From Microthrixaceae bacterium (GTDB taxonomy: Bacteria; Actinomycetota; Acidimicrobiia; Acidimicrobiales; Poriferisodalaceae): DNA of 64,000 nucleotides. A program made the translations under genes and the position numbers. Positions 1 to 9,325 of the stretch are shown piece by piece. The DNA lies in assembly GCA_011523825.1 (NCBI GenBank), contig WTFX01000029.1:281920-345919 (forward strand), given 5' to 3'. The notes beneath the pieces are model-generated. The model was not told the origin of the DNA. It worked only from the letters and a program-made list of their open reading frames with translations, and did not search any database. Position 1 is the stretch's first letter; the number at the start of each line of letters is the position of its first letter.

Positions 1-743
1 ACCCGGCCCGTCACGCCTGCTGCTTCGGCTGAGCACAGCCAGGTCACGATCGGCGCGATGTAGCGGGGGTGCATCAGGGCCTGATCCTCCTCGGAGGCTT
101 CGCCCATGCCCAAGTCCTCGGTCATGCGCGTGAGTGCGCCAGGTGCAACCGCATTGACGCGTACGCCGTAGCGCGCCAGCTCGCGCGCCGCGATGATGGT
201 GAACGCTGCGATGCCCATCTTGGCTGCGCCGTAGTTGGTCTGTCCCGGGTTGCCGTAAATTCCCGAGACCGATGTCGTGTTCACAATCGATGCGTTCACC
301 TGCTCGCCGGCCTTGGACTTCTCCCGCCAGTAGGAACTGGCCCAGCGTGCGGGTGCGAAGGTGCCCTTGAGGTGGACCTTGATCACCGCGTCCCACTCGG
401 CCTCGGTCATGTTCACCAGCATCCGGTCGCGCAGGATGCCGGCATTGTTCACCATGCCGTGCAGGTCGCCGAACGTCTCGACGGCCTGGTTCACGAGCCG
501 CTGAGCGCCTTCCCAATCGGAGACGTCGTCACCGTTGGCGACCGCCTCGCCGCCCATGGCCTTGATCTCGTTGACAACCTCGTCGGCGGGACCGATATCG
601 GCACCGGTGCCGTCTCGGGCGCCGCCCAGGTCGTTGCAGACCACTTTGGCCCCGTGCTCGGCGAGCATCAGGCAATGCTCACGCCCGATGCCGCGGGCGC
701 CTCCGGTCACGATGACAACTCGACCCTCGCACAGCTTGCTCAT
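1..743 (-). CDS. SDR family NAD(P)-dependent oxidoreductase (3' end outside window)
   Basis: Reading leftwards from an ATG at 743, the protein starts MSKLCEGRVVIVTGGARGIG, the glycine-rich Rossmann motif (TGxxxGxG) of short-chain dehydrogenases. Further on are the VNNAG motif and the active-site YxxxK (TNYGAAKMG, near base 220), with an alanine-rich region between. The frame stays open to base 1, so the C-terminus is missing. Members with this sequence style act on 3-hydroxyacyl-CoA or hydroxysteroid substrates, but the substrate cannot be read here. It is divergent from the VanW gene. The family call is firm; the substrate is unknown. Confidence 0.9.
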   Translation of the reverse strand, partial: MSKLCEGRVVIVTGGARGIGREHCLMLAEHGAKVVCNDLGGARDGTGADIGPADEVVNEIKAMGGEAVANGDDVSDWEGAQRLVNQAVETFGDLHGMVNNAGILRDRMLVNMTEAEWDAVIKVHLKGTFAPARWASSYWREKSKAGEQVNASIVNTTSVSGIYGNPGQTNYGAAKMGIAAFTIIAARELARYGVRVNAVAPGALTRMTEDLGMGEASEEDQALMHPRYIAPIVTWLCSAEAAGVTGR

Positions 744-888
744 GATGTCGTGATTTCCTTCCCTCGGTAGCGCCGCCCGCGTGCGACGGCGCCGTCGGCA
801 CCGCTGCCGGAGCGGCGACGACGGCTCGGAGTATCGCACGCACGCCGCGCCGCCTGCAGACGGCAAGCGACCCGTACGATCAACCCCC

Positions 889-3051
889 GTGCACTGGCCG
901 ACGTGGGCCCCTCGCTGGTCGATCATCACGGCGGCCGCAATCCTGGTGGCGTCGATCCTCGGCACCGCCCTGCTGGCCATCAGGGACCCGTCTGATGCTC
1001 CCCCTCAGACCGCTCCGGTGACGTCGGCTGGGCCGACTCCGAGCAGCGCACCGGTGGTCGTTCCCACCGCAGCTCCGGGAACGCCGACCGAGGTGAGTCC
1101 CGACACGGTGCACCTGCGGATTGCTGCGCTTGCGGCAGAGCTGGCGGCGACACCGGTGTTGGTGCGCACCGATGTCGGCGATCTGACGCTGACCGTGGCC
1201 GACCTCGGCATTGCGCTTGAGCATGACGCCACCTACAACGCCGTCCGGCAATTGCGCACCGGCACTGCACAAGCGACAGACGAGGCTCCCGAGTCGTGGG
1301 TCGCGTGGTCTACCGATCCCCAGTTCACCGAGCGCCGGTACAGCGTCGACCGGTCAATGGCCCGCGCTGTGCTCGCCGACGCCGCTGACCTCGGTGTGAC
1401 GGCCACGCCCCCGAGGGTCGTCGTCGTCAACGGCACGCTCGCCGTCGATCTCGGCCTTCCCGGCCAAGTCGTCGACGCCGATGCCATCGTCGACCAGGTG
1501 CTCGAAGGCATCGCTCGCTCGTACACGCGAATCGAGATCGCTGCAGAGCTGATCGAGAGCGAACCGCTTGCCCACACGCCCGAATTGCAGGAGGCCGTCA
1601 ACACCGCACACCAGAACTACGGGCGCAGTCTCGTCGTCGCATACGGAGAGACGACCCATGACCTCACCATCGAGACGGTCGCCGGCTGGCTGCAGCTTGA
1701 TGCGGAGGCAGCACCGCCGAAGATCTCGTTCGATCAAGCGCACGTGGGGCCGTACCTCGAAGAGGTCTTCGCCGATCACTCGACCCCATTCGCCTCCGCC
1801 GCCATGGCTGTCATCGCCGGCGTGCCGACGGTTGTGGCGAGCGACGGCAGCATCGCCTGCTGTGCCGACGATGTCGGAGCCCTGATCGAGGAGGCATTGC
1901 TGGCACGCGTACAAGGGCCGCTCGCGCTGCCGTCGCGCCCTGCGGTGAGCCGTGAGGAACAGGCGCACCTGGAATCGCTGGGCATCGTCGAGCTCGTCGG
2001 CACCTTCACCACGAAGCATGCGTGCTGTCAGGGCCGCGTCGAGAACATCCACCGCTTCGCCGAGTTGATGCGAGGCGCCGTCGTCGATTCCGGCGAGAGC
2101 CTCTCGCTGAACGCGCACGTCGGCCGGCGAACCGAGGAAAAGGGCTTCGTGGAGGGCGGCTTCATCGAAAAGGGCGTGCTCGTCGACGACATCGGCGGCG
2201 GGGTGTCGCAGTTCGCCACCACCATCTTCAACGCCCTGATCCGGGCCGGCATGACCATCGACGAGTACCAGACGCACTCGCTGTACTTCAGCCGCTACCC
2301 GTTCGGGCTGGACCCCACCATCTCCTACCCGAAGCCTGACCTGAGATTCACCAATCCCACTCCGTACGGCTTGCTCATCTGGCCGACCTACACCGACACC
2401 TCTATCACCGTCGAGCTGTACTCCACGCGCAACGTCCAAGTCACGATCGGCGAACCCGAAGAGGAAATGCAGGACTTCTGCCGCCGGGTCCGCACGGAAC
2501 GGACTCGCGTGTTCTCCGACGGCACCGTCGACGTGGACACGTTCCATGCCCGCTACCGACCCGAAGAAGGGCGCGACTGCGATGGCTCACGTTCGGTGCC
2601 GCGGCAGTGCGTGGATCCGCTGCTCGCACCCCCAGAGTCACCAGACGGCGGGCCGACAGCCGACGGCGAGACGCCGGAGGATGCTTCTGGCACCAGCGAA
2701 GCCGACGCGGCCGAAGCAGAGTTGGTCGAAGACGGCAGCGAGCGTGCCGACGGTTCGATTGTGGAGTGCCCGCCGCTCGAATGCGTCGAACAGCCCGGCG
2801 AGCGCGACTCTGAACTGCCGCGCTATCCCGACGATCCCTGTCTCGACGTCGATCTGAGCCAGTTGAACGCCGACGATGAGACGGAAGCCGGCGACGGCGA
2901 CACAACCGACGGCGACGGCGACTCGACCGAGCCGGACGACACCGGCGGAACAGGCAGCAACGGCGAAGAAGGCGACCCTGACGATGCCGACGGCGGGCAG
3001 TCCGCCGCCGTCGATGGAATCACCGAGACCGGCGAGCCGGAAAGGTCATGA
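889..3051 (+). CDS. VanW family envelope protein with acidic C-terminal tail
   Basis: The GTG at 889 is chosen because it leaves 8-10 residues before a single membrane segment (about residues 11-30). A GTG at 781 would add 36 arginine-rich residues. After a Pro/Thr/Ala linker comes a region resembling the putative peptidoglycan-binding domain of VanW proteins (about 65-330), then the VanW domain (about 370-510) with the typical GGGVSQFATTIFNA and a Cys-Cys pair in KHACCQGRVENIH. The last ~135 residues are Asp/Glu/Gly/Thr-rich with several cysteines and look disordered. Likely anchored in the membrane and facing the cell wall. The biochemical role of VanW domains is not settled, so only a wall-associated function is inferred. 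Confidence 0.85.
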   Translation: MHWPTWAPRWSIITAAAILVASILGTALLAIRDPSDAPPQTAPVTSAGPTPSSAPVVVPTAAPGTPTEVSPDTVHLRIAALAAELAATPVLVRTDVGDLTLTVADLGIALEHDATYNAVRQLRTGTAQATDEAPESWVAWSTDPQFTERRYSVDRSMARAVLADAADLGVTATPPRVVVVNGTLAVDLGLPGQVVDADAIVDQVLEGIARSYTRIEIAAELIESEPLAHTPELQEAVNTAHQNYGRSLVVAYGETTHDLTIETVAGWLQLDAEAAPPKISFDQAHVGPYLEEVFADHSTPFASAAMAVIAGVPTVVASDGSIACCADDVGALIEEALLARVQGPLALPSRPAVSREEQAHLESLGIVELVGTFTTKHACCQGRVENIHRFAELMRGAVVDSGESLSLNAHVGRRTEEKGFVEGGFIEKGVLVDDIGGGVSQFATTIFNALIRAGMTIDEYQTHSLYFSRYPFGLDPTISYPKPDLRFTNPTPYGLLIWPTYTDTSITVELYSTRNVQVTIGEPEEEMQDFCRRVRTERTRVFSDGTVDVDTFHARYRPEEGRDCDGSRSVPRQCVDPLLAPPESPDGGPTADGETPEDASGTSEADAAEAELVEDGSERADGSIVECPPLECVEQPGERDSELPRYPDDPCLDVDLSQLNADDETEAGDGDTTDGDGDSTEPDDTGGTGSNGEEGDPDDADGGQSAAVDGITETGEPERS

Positions 3052-3055
3052 GCCA

Positions 3056-4324
3056 GTGACCAGCGTCGATGTCCTGATCGTCGGTGCCGGCCCGGCAGGC
3101 GCATCCGCCGCCGTGTGGGCACGGCGCGCGGGACTCGGGGTCATGCTCGTCGATCGCGCAGCGCCAGGACGTGACAAGTGCTGCGGTGACGGCCTCACCG
3201 CGCTCGCGCTGCGCGAGCTCGAGTCACTCGGCCTGCAGCCGGAGCGGATGAACTCGTGGATGCCAGTGGAGGCCGCTTGCGTGCGCACGCCGCGAGGACG
3301 AGTCATGAGGCTGCCCCTCCCCGAAGGGCGCGGGCAGTTCGCGAGCGTGTGCCGGCGCACCGAGCTGGACGCGGGGCTCGTCGACCTCGCGGCGGCAGCA
3401 CAGGCTGACGTACGGCTCGGCATCGCATTCGACGGCTTTGAGGAATTCGGCGAGCGGGTGAGTACAGCGTCCGTCCGGCTCAGCGACAACAGCGTCGTGC
3501 ACGCGCGCTTCGTGGTGGCTGCCGACGGCGTGTATTCGGCTGTGCGCAAAGCGCTCGGCATCGGCCCGCACCGCTACCGAGGCGATTGGCATGCGTTTCG
3601 CGGCTACCTGCGTGCAAGCGGCCCCGCTGCCCGCGACATGTGGGTCTGGTTCGAGCCCGACCTGCTGCCGGGTTACGCCTGGTCGTTCCCGTTGGGCGAC
3701 GGGCGCGTCAACGTCGGATTCGGGGTGCCCCGAGCCCGCCGCGGCCACGACTCCGCTGACAGCGCAGGCACGCTCGACGGCAAAGAGATCGCTGCCGTCT
3801 GGGCCAGCCTCACCGAGCGCGGCCACATCGCGACGGTGCTCGGCGCTCACCAACCCGACGGCCCGACGCGAGCGTGGCCGATACCCGCGCGGCTAGGAGA
3901 ACTGGAGCTGGCCCGGGGGCGCGCCCTGCTGTGCGGCGATGCCGCTGCGGCCGCCGACCCACTCACCGGCGAGGGAATCGGCCAAGCCCTGCAGATGGGG
4001 CGATTGGCGGCGGCGGCGATTGCGCGCGGCGGTCCCCCCCACAGCGTGACGGCTCGCTACGTGCGCGACGCGCGAGCCGAGTTCACACTCGACCACCGGC
4101 TGGCGCGCGGCCTCAGCCGTGTCCTGGCTCACGAACGTCTGGCCGAGCTGTCGCTGCGCGCAGTCGACTGGTCCGGTTGGACCCGCCGGCAATTCGCCCG
4201 CTGGATGTTTGAGGACTACCCGCGAGCCGCCGTCGCGACACCGCGGCGCTGGCATCGGGGCATGGCGACAGCACAAGGCGCATACGATCCGGTTGCGGTC
4301 GGTGCCATGAGTTCGCCAAGCTAG
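3056..4324 (+). CDS. Geranylgeranyl reductase family FAD-dependent oxidoreductase
   Basis: The protein opens with an FAD-binding Rossmann motif (DVLIVGAGPAGASAAVWAR) and the conserved DKCCGDGLT segment of the geranylgeranyl reductase family. A second FAD motif, LLCGDAAAAADPLTGEGIG, lies near residue 300. The GTG at 3056 starts 4 bases after the VanW stop and directly precedes the Rossmann strand; upstream in-frame sequence is the acidic VanW tail read in another frame. Family members saturate isoprenoid chains of menaquinone or lipids using reduced flavin. The exact substrate here is inferred only. Followed 4 bases later by coaA. Confidence 0.85.
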   Translation: MTSVDVLIVGAGPAGASAAVWARRAGLGVMLVDRAAPGRDKCCGDGLTALALRELESLGLQPERMNSWMPVEAACVRTPRGRVMRLPLPEGRGQFASVCRRTELDAGLVDLAAAAQADVRLGIAFDGFEEFGERVSTASVRLSDNSVVHARFVVAADGVYSAVRKALGIGPHRYRGDWHAFRGYLRASGPAARDMWVWFEPDLLPGYAWSFPLGDGRVNVGFGVPRARRGHDSADSAGTLDGKEIAAVWASLTERGHIATVLGAHQPDGPTRAWPIPARLGELELARGRALLCGDAAAAADPLTGEGIGQALQMGRLAAAAIARGGPPHSVTARYVRDARAEFTLDHRLARGLSRVLAHERLAELSLRAVDWSGWTRRQFARWMFEDYPRAAVATPRRWHRGMATAQGAYDPVAVGAMSSPS

Positions 4325-4328
4325 GCGG

Positions 4329-5276
4329 GTGACAGACGCCGCAATGCTCGAGCCGGGCATCGATGACCGGCATTGCAGGTTCACCCGCGAGCAGTGGGCC
4401 AAGCTGCGAGACGCCACGCCGCTGTCATTGACAGAAGCCGAGCTGGAGGCGCTGGCGGGCCTCGTCGAACCGGTGACGCTCGACATGGTGCGAGACATCT
4501 ACCTGCCTCTGTCGAGACTGTTGAACCTGCGTGTAGCGGCCAAGCGCCAGCTGCGCGCCGCCACCGAGGGCTTCTTCGGCAGGGTGCTGCCGCCGCGGCC
4601 ATACCTGATCGGCATCGGCGGAAGCGTCTCGGCCGGCAAGAGCACCACGGCACGCATCCTGCGAGCGGTCTTGGCCTCGTGGCCCGATCACCCTGAAGTG
4701 GATCTGGTCACGACGGACGGATTCCTGCTGCCGAACGCCGAGCTCACCGCGCGCGGCATCCTCGGGCGCAAGGGTTTTCCCGAGTCCTACCGCCGCGGCG
4801 AGCTGCGCGATTTCCTCCAGCGGATCTCGAGCGGCGAGCCCGACGTCGCGGCGCCCGTGTACTCCCACAGCCTGTACGACGTGACCGATGAGATCCAGCT
4901 CATCAACCAGCCCGACGTCCTCATCGTCGAGGGTTTGAACGTGCTGCAGACCGGACCGCCGTCAAGCACGCCGTTCGTGTCGGATTTCTTTGACTTCACG
5001 ATCTACGTCGATGCCGAGGCCGAAGACCTCGAGGAGTGGTACGTCGAGCGCTTCCAGCAGCTGCGCAAGACGGTGTTCCGCGAGCAGTCCGCCTATTTTG
5101 CGCAGTTCGCCGATCTGCCGCCCTCTGCGGCCGACGCAGTCGCGCGCACGATCTGGCGCTCGATCAACCTCGTCAACCTGCAGGAGAACATCCTGCCGAC
5201 ACGGGCCCGAGCCGACCTGGTGCTCGCAAAGGGCCACGATCACGTCGTTGACCACGTCGAGCTCCGGTACCACTGA
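4329..5276 (+). CDS. coaA: Type I pantothenate kinase
   Basis: Phosphorylates pantothenate in the first committed step of coenzyme A synthesis. The P-loop is IGIGGSVSAGKSTTARIL (about residues 95-112), followed by the TTDGFLLPNAEL and RKGFPESYR segments typical of bacterial CoaA, and YSHSLYDV further on. Length of 315 residues is normal for the family. It starts with GTG 4 bases after the flavoprotein stop, so the two are probably co-transcribed. CoA supply fits the many acyl-CoA enzymes in this window. Confidence 0.95.
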   Translation: MTDAAMLEPGIDDRHCRFTREQWAKLRDATPLSLTEAELEALAGLVEPVTLDMVRDIYLPLSRLLNLRVAAKRQLRAATEGFFGRVLPPRPYLIGIGGSVSAGKSTTARILRAVLASWPDHPEVDLVTTDGFLLPNAELTARGILGRKGFPESYRRGELRDFLQRISSGEPDVAAPVYSHSLYDVTDEIQLINQPDVLIVEGLNVLQTGPPSSTPFVSDFFDFTIYVDAEAEDLEEWYVERFQQLRKTVFREQSAYFAQFADLPPSAADAVARTIWRSINLVNLQENILPTRARADLVLAKGHDHVVDHVELRYH

Positions 5277-5297
5277 GCCGCAGCGGATGCTCGACTC

Positions 5298-5783
5298 GTG
5301 ACGAATTCCTCAGCGGACGCAGGGCCGGCCGCGGACCGGCTGCCGGGCTGCACGTTCTGCGCGATCGCGGCAGGCGACGTGCCGGCACTGCGCTTCTACG
5401 AGGATGAGCAAGCCGTGGCGTTCATGGATCGCCTGCCCATGACCGTCGGTCATTGCCTCGTCATTCCCCGCAGGCACGTCACCGACGTCTGGGAACTCAC
5501 CGATGACGACGCTGCTCACGTGATGCAGGCGGCGCGGCGGGTGGCGGCCCTGGTGCGCGAGCGACTGGCGCCGGCGGGCGTGAACTTGGTCAACAACAAC
5601 GGCGCCGCTGCAGATCAAACCCAGTTTCACTTCCACATCCACGTGATCCCCCGCTACGGGCGGGACCGGCTGCTGCACCCGTGGGAGCGGATCTTCGCGC
5701 CGGCAGGCGAGATCGAGTCGGCGTACCGGTTGCTCAGCGCGCCCAGCTCGCAGGCCCCGACGGCTGCCACCCCGAACAACTAG
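5298..5783 (+). CDS. HIT family hydrolase
   Basis: A 161-residue histidine-triad protein. The HIT motif is seen as QFHFHIHVIPRY near residue 113, with the upstream CTFCAIAAGDVPA and MTVGHCLVIPRRH segments typical of the Fhit/HinT-like group. Family members hydrolyse or transfer nucleotides from nucleotide phosphoramidates or dinucleoside polyphosphates. Start is a GTG 21 bases after coaA. The C-terminus is a short Ala/Pro/Ser tail. The precise substrate cannot be assigned. Confidence 0.9.
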   Translation: MTNSSADAGPAADRLPGCTFCAIAAGDVPALRFYEDEQAVAFMDRLPMTVGHCLVIPRRHVTDVWELTDDDAAHVMQAARRVAALVRERLAPAGVNLVNNNGAAADQTQFHFHIHVIPRYGRDRLLHPWERIFAPAGEIESAYRLLSAPSSQAPTAATPNN

Positions 5784-5794
5784 CTTCGGGCGCC

Positions 5795-6592
5795 ATGAAC
5801 GACCGCTACGCCCCCTTCTCCGCGCTCCAGGTCACCGGTCCCGACGACGACGGCGTGCTCGAGATCGTGATCGACACGCCAGGTCGGCTGAATGCTGTGG
5901 ATGGGCCGAAGCACTTAGCGCTGGCCGACATTTGGCGGGCGGTTGACGACGATCCCGACACCCGGGTGGCGGTCATCCGGGGCGCCAACGGAACCTTCTC
6001 CGCCGGTGGCGACCTGGACATGATCTCCGAGATCATGGATGACTTCGAGACGCGCCAGCGGGCGCTTCGCGAAGCGCGAGACATCGTCTACAACATGATC
6101 AACTGCTCCAAGATCATCGTCTCGGCGATCGAAGGCGTTGCCGTCGGGGCCGGCCTCGCGGCGGCGCTGATGGCCGACATCTCGATCGCTGGACGCAGCG
6201 CCCGGATCGTGGACGGTCACACCAGGCTCGGCGTGGCCGCCGGCGATCATGCGGCGATCGTGTGGCCGATCCTGTGCGGCATGGCCAAGTCGAAGTACTA
6301 CCTGCTGACCTGCGACACGATCACGGGCGAAGAGGCCGACGACATGGGCATCGTCAGCAAGGCGGTCGACGACGACGACGTGCTCGACGAGGCATTCGCC
6401 GTCGCTCGCAGGCTGGCGGCGGGCAGCCAGAGCGCCATCCGCTGGACGAAGTACAGCCTCAACAACTGGATGCGGCTGGCAGGGCCAATCTTCGATACCT
6501 CTGCCGCCCTGGAGATGCTGGGCTTCACAGGTGATGATGCGCGCGAGGGTCACGCCGCCATCGTCGAGAAGCGCCGCCCGAACTTCGCCTGA
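5795..6592 (+). CDS. Enoyl-CoA hydratase/isomerase family protein
   Basis: A 265-residue crotonase-fold protein. The oxyanion-hole region FSAGGDLDMISEIM and the second conserved block IEGVAVGAGLAAALMADISIAG are clear. Crotonase enzymes hydrate or isomerise enoyl-CoA thioesters; the position after the glycine pair does not carry the classic Glu pair in an obvious way, so reaction type is open. ATG at 5795 lies 11 bases after the HIT stop, and an upstream extension would only read through the HIT gene in another frame. Confidence 0.85.
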   Translation: MNDRYAPFSALQVTGPDDDGVLEIVIDTPGRLNAVDGPKHLALADIWRAVDDDPDTRVAVIRGANGTFSAGGDLDMISEIMDDFETRQRALREARDIVYNMINCSKIIVSAIEGVAVGAGLAAALMADISIAGRSARIVDGHTRLGVAAGDHAAIVWPILCGMAKSKYYLLTCDTITGEEADDMGIVSKAVDDDDVLDEAFAVARRLAAGSQSAIRWTKYSLNNWMRLAGPIFDTSAALEMLGFTGDDAREGHAAIVEKRRPNFA

Positions 6593-6621
6593 TCACGGCA
6601 TCACCTCAGAAGGGCGACGAC

Positions 6622-7896
6622 ATGGCACTGCTGGATCCGCCGGATGAAGAGCACCTGACTGCCCACGAGCGGGTTGCGCCGATGGCTGCGCAGAACTCGG
6701 GCCCGCTCCAAGGTGTCCGCATCATCGACTGCACCCATGCGCTGGCCGGGCCGTGGTCGACGATGATGCTGGCCGACTTGGGTGCCGATGTCATCAAAGT
6801 GGAACCACCGCGGGGCGAGCTCGCCCGCAAGATGGCGCCGTTCACCCGCGAGGACACGGAGCGGAACTTCGGGGCCGGGTTCGCCAACTACAACCGCAAC
6901 AAGCGAGGCATAGCGCTCGACCTCACCGACGAGGATCAGCGGGAGCAGTTCCTGCAGCTCGTCGACACCGCGGATGCGCTCGTCGAGAACATGCGCGCTG
7001 GGGTTATGGATGCGCTCGGAGTGGGCTGGGAGGTGCTCCACGAGCGCAATCCGAAGCTCGTGTACGGCGCCATCCGCGGCTTCGGCGACCCGCGCTCGGG
7101 CGAGAGCCCGTATGTGGACTGGCCGGCGTACGACGTGGTGGCCCAAGCCATGTCGGGCATGGTCTCGGCCAATGGCAGCGGTCCTGCCGATCGTCACGTC
7201 GTCGGTCCCTACATCGGCGACACGTATCCAGGCACCATCGGCGCCATGGGCGTGCTGGCGGCGCTCTTCCACGCGCAGCGGACGGGCGAGGGCCAGTTCG
7301 TGGATGTGTCGATGGTCGATGCTGTGATGGCCCTGGGCGAGGTCGGGGTCACGCGCTACAGCGTGATGGGCCAGCCCGATACTCCGCCGAGCGGCAACAA
7401 GAACCAGTACATCGTGCCGTTCGACATCTTCGAGACGTCCGACGGGGCAGTCGCCATCGGCGCGCCCACCGACAACCACTGGCGGGAGCTGGCGGTGGCC
7501 ATCGGCCGCCCGGAGTGGGCCACCGCGGACGAGACCCGCACCCTTCGCGCCAGGTTCCATCACCGCGACATGATCGTCAGCGCGCTCACCGAATGGGCCG
7601 CATCGCACACCAACGCCGAAGTGCTCGAGGCCATCGGCGGCAAGGTGCCATGCGGCCCGGTCAACCATCCCGGCGACCTGTTCAGCGATCCCCATGTGGC
7701 AGCCCGTGACATGCTGGTGGCGGTGGAGCAGCCCGTGGGCCGGCCGATCGTCCAGATCGCGCCACCGATTCGCATGAGCGCTACGCCGCCGGGCATCTAC
7801 CGCCGCGCTCCCAAGCTCGGCGAGCACAATGACGAAGTGCTCGGCGAGCTCGGCGACGACGATGACGAAGTGCTCGGCGAGCTCGGCGACGACTGA
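6622..7896 (+). CDS. CaiB/BaiF family CoA transferase
   Basis: Class III CoA transferase of about 424 residues. The N-terminal block GVRIIDCTHALAGPWSTMML and the NYNRNKRGIALDLTDE segment are typical, as is GAIRGFGDPRSGESPY. These enzymes move CoA between carboxylic acids using a catalytic Asp in the middle of the chain. It follows the enoyl-CoA hydratase and is probably in the same unit. The extreme C-terminus is a perfect 11-residue tandem repeat (see the repeat entry), acidic and outside the conserved fold. Confidence 0.88.
   Translation: MALLDPPDEEHLTAHERVAPMAAQNSGPLQGVRIIDCTHALAGPWSTMMLADLGADVIKVEPPRGELARKMAPFTREDTERNFGAGFANYNRNKRGIALDLTDEDQREQFLQLVDTADALVENMRAGVMDALGVGWEVLHERNPKLVYGAIRGFGDPRSGESPYVDWPAYDVVAQAMSGMVSANGSGPADRHVVGPYIGDTYPGTIGAMGVLAALFHAQRTGEGQFVDVSMVDAVMALGEVGVTRYSVMGQPDTPPSGNKNQYIVPFDIFETSDGAVAIGAPTDNHWRELAVAIGRPEWATADETRTLRARFHHRDMIVSALTEWAASHTNAEVLEAIGGKVPCGPVNHPGDLFSDPHVAARDMLVAVEQPVGRPIVQIAPPIRMSATPPGIYRRAPKLGEHNDEVLGELGDDDDEVLGELGDD
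7828..7893 (+). repeat. 33-bp in-frame tandem duplication at the end of the CaiB gene
   Basis: Two adjacent 33-base copies at 7828-7860 and 7861-7893 differ only in the first base (a versus g). They encode (N/D)DEVLGELGDD twice just before the TGA. The unit is a whole number of codons, so the duplication lengthens the protein without a frameshift. Probably a recent slippage or duplication event. Confidence 0.95.
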
Positions 7897-7951
7897 TCGC
7901 GCCCGCCGGCAGAGCGGCACGATCACGGGGCACCCCTGACCCACGGGTAGC

Positions 7952-8962
7952 GTGACGACAATGGGCAGGCGCAAGCGTCGAGTGCCAGCAGCGCGCATGA
8001 GGCCTTCTGGCTTCGAGCCAGTGATCGCTGGCTTGGTCTCGCCCCGCCGGGCGGTGCCCGGGCACATCGAGCTGCCGCCCTACGCGCTCAGCGGCAAGTC
8101 CTCGCCGGCCCCGAGCGGAGTGGAACCCTCTGACAGCGCCACGATCGACGCCATGCGGTCGGCAGGCTCAGCAGCCCGGCGCGTTCTGAGCGCCGTGGCC
8201 GCAGAGATCGCACCGGGCGTCACCAGCGATCATCTCGACGAGGTCTGCCACGAGACATGCATTGCTGAGGGTGGCTACCCGAGCCCGCTCAACTACAACG
8301 GCTTTCCGAAGTCGCTGTGCACCTCGGCCAACGAGATCATCTGCCACGGCATCCCCGACGACAGGCGGCTGCGCGATGGCGACATCGTGAACTGTGATGT
8401 GACGATTTACGTCGGCGGAGTGCACGGCGACCACTCCGAGACGTTCCTGGTGGGCGACGTCGACGAGGCTTCGCGGCGGCTCGTCGAGGTCACCCGCGAA
8501 TCCATGTACCACGGCATTGCGGCGGTGCGGCCAGGAGCCCAGGTGTGCGACATCGGCCGCGCCATCCAGACCCGGGCAGAAGCCGAGGGTTACGGGGTCG
8601 TGCGTGAGTTCGTCGGCCATGGCATCGGGCAGATCTTCCACCGGCTGCCCAACATCCCGCACTACTACGACCCTTCTGCACGCACTGAGCTGGTCGAGGG
8701 CATGACCTTCACCGTCGAGCCGATGATCACGGCGGGCACACCGCGTGCCCAGCTCTGGCCTGACGGTTGGACAGCGATGACCGCCGACCGCAGCCGCACC
8801 GCGCAGTTCGAGCACACGGTGCTGGTCACCGCCGACGGCGCCGAACTGCTGACCGTGACCGACGACGAGCCGCAGCCGTTCCTGTCCGCTGGCGCCCTGA
8901 GCCGTCTCCATGCCCACAACTGGCCCCGGCAGCTGAGCACGGCGGCCGTTCGAACCGGCTGA
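7952..8962 (+). CDS. map: Type I methionine aminopeptidase
   Basis: Removes the initiator methionine from nascent proteins. Pita-bread fold features are clear: NYNGFPKSLCTSANEIICHGIPD, the metal ligands in DGDIVNCDVTIYVGGVHGDHSETF, the histidine in FVGHGIGQIFH, FTVEPM and the final metal-binding FEHTVLVT. The first ~55 residues precede the catalytic core and include a GHIELPPYA segment resembling actinobacterial MAPs with an N-terminal extension. GTG at 7952 or ATG at 7961 are both possible starts. Confidence 0.95.
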   Translation: MTTMGRRKRRVPAARMRPSGFEPVIAGLVSPRRAVPGHIELPPYALSGKSSPAPSGVEPSDSATIDAMRSAGSAARRVLSAVAAEIAPGVTSDHLDEVCHETCIAEGGYPSPLNYNGFPKSLCTSANEIICHGIPDDRRLRDGDIVNCDVTIYVGGVHGDHSETFLVGDVDEASRRLVEVTRESMYHGIAAVRPGAQVCDIGRAIQTRAEAEGYGVVREFVGHGIGQIFHRLPNIPHYYDPSARTELVEGMTFTVEPMITAGTPRAQLWPDGWTAMTADRSRTAQFEHTVLVTADGAELLTVTDDEPQPFLSAGALSRLHAHNWPRQLSTAAVRTG

Positions 8963-8965
8963 GCC

Positions 8966-9325
8966 ATGCCTCGAACACGTGGGGCAGGTGCCGCTCGCGC
9001 CGGCCGGCTCGCAGCAGCACTTGTAGCGCTGGCAGCAATTGGCGGCGCCTGTGCCTCCGAGCCGGAGGCAGAGCCGATCCCGACGACCCTTCCCGTGCTC
9101 ACCACGCTGCGCCCACAGCTCACCACCACGACCATCGCCGCGCCGCCTCCGCAGCGTCGCATCTATGTGGTTCAGCCGGGAGACACCCTCAGCAAGATCG
9201 CCAACGGATTCGGCGTCTCCGTCCGGGCGCTCATGGAAGAGAACGGCAAGGAAGACACGCTGCTCCGCATCGGGGAGCAGCTCGTCATCCCGCCGACCGT
9301 GGTCGGCGCCAACAGCTCGCAGTGA
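8966..9325 (+). CDS. LysM domain lipoprotein (first of a pair)
   Basis: A 119-residue exported protein. The N-terminus has Arg residues, a hydrophobic stretch and a lipobox-like end (AAIGGAC), so it is probably a lipoprotein. A short Thr/Pro linker leads to one LysM domain, IYVVQPGDTLSKIANGFGVS to GEQLVIPP. LysM binds peptidoglycan or related glycans. The gene starts 4 bases after map, and its stop overlaps the next LysM gene. Confidence 0.85.
   Translation: MPRTRGAGAARAGRLAAALVALAAIGGACASEPEAEPIPTTLPVLTTLRPQLTTTTIAAPPPQRRIYVVQPGDTLSKIANGFGVSVRALMEENGKEDTLLRIGEQLVIPPTVVGANSSQ

Noticed and set aside
1354..2547. Long antisense frame opposite the VanW gene
   Set aside because: Shadow of a clear plus-strand gene with transmembrane and VanW features; no motif on the other strand.
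6601..8067. 488-codon minus-strand frame opposite the CoA transferase
   Set aside because: Antisense to a conserved enzyme and lacks recognisable domains.
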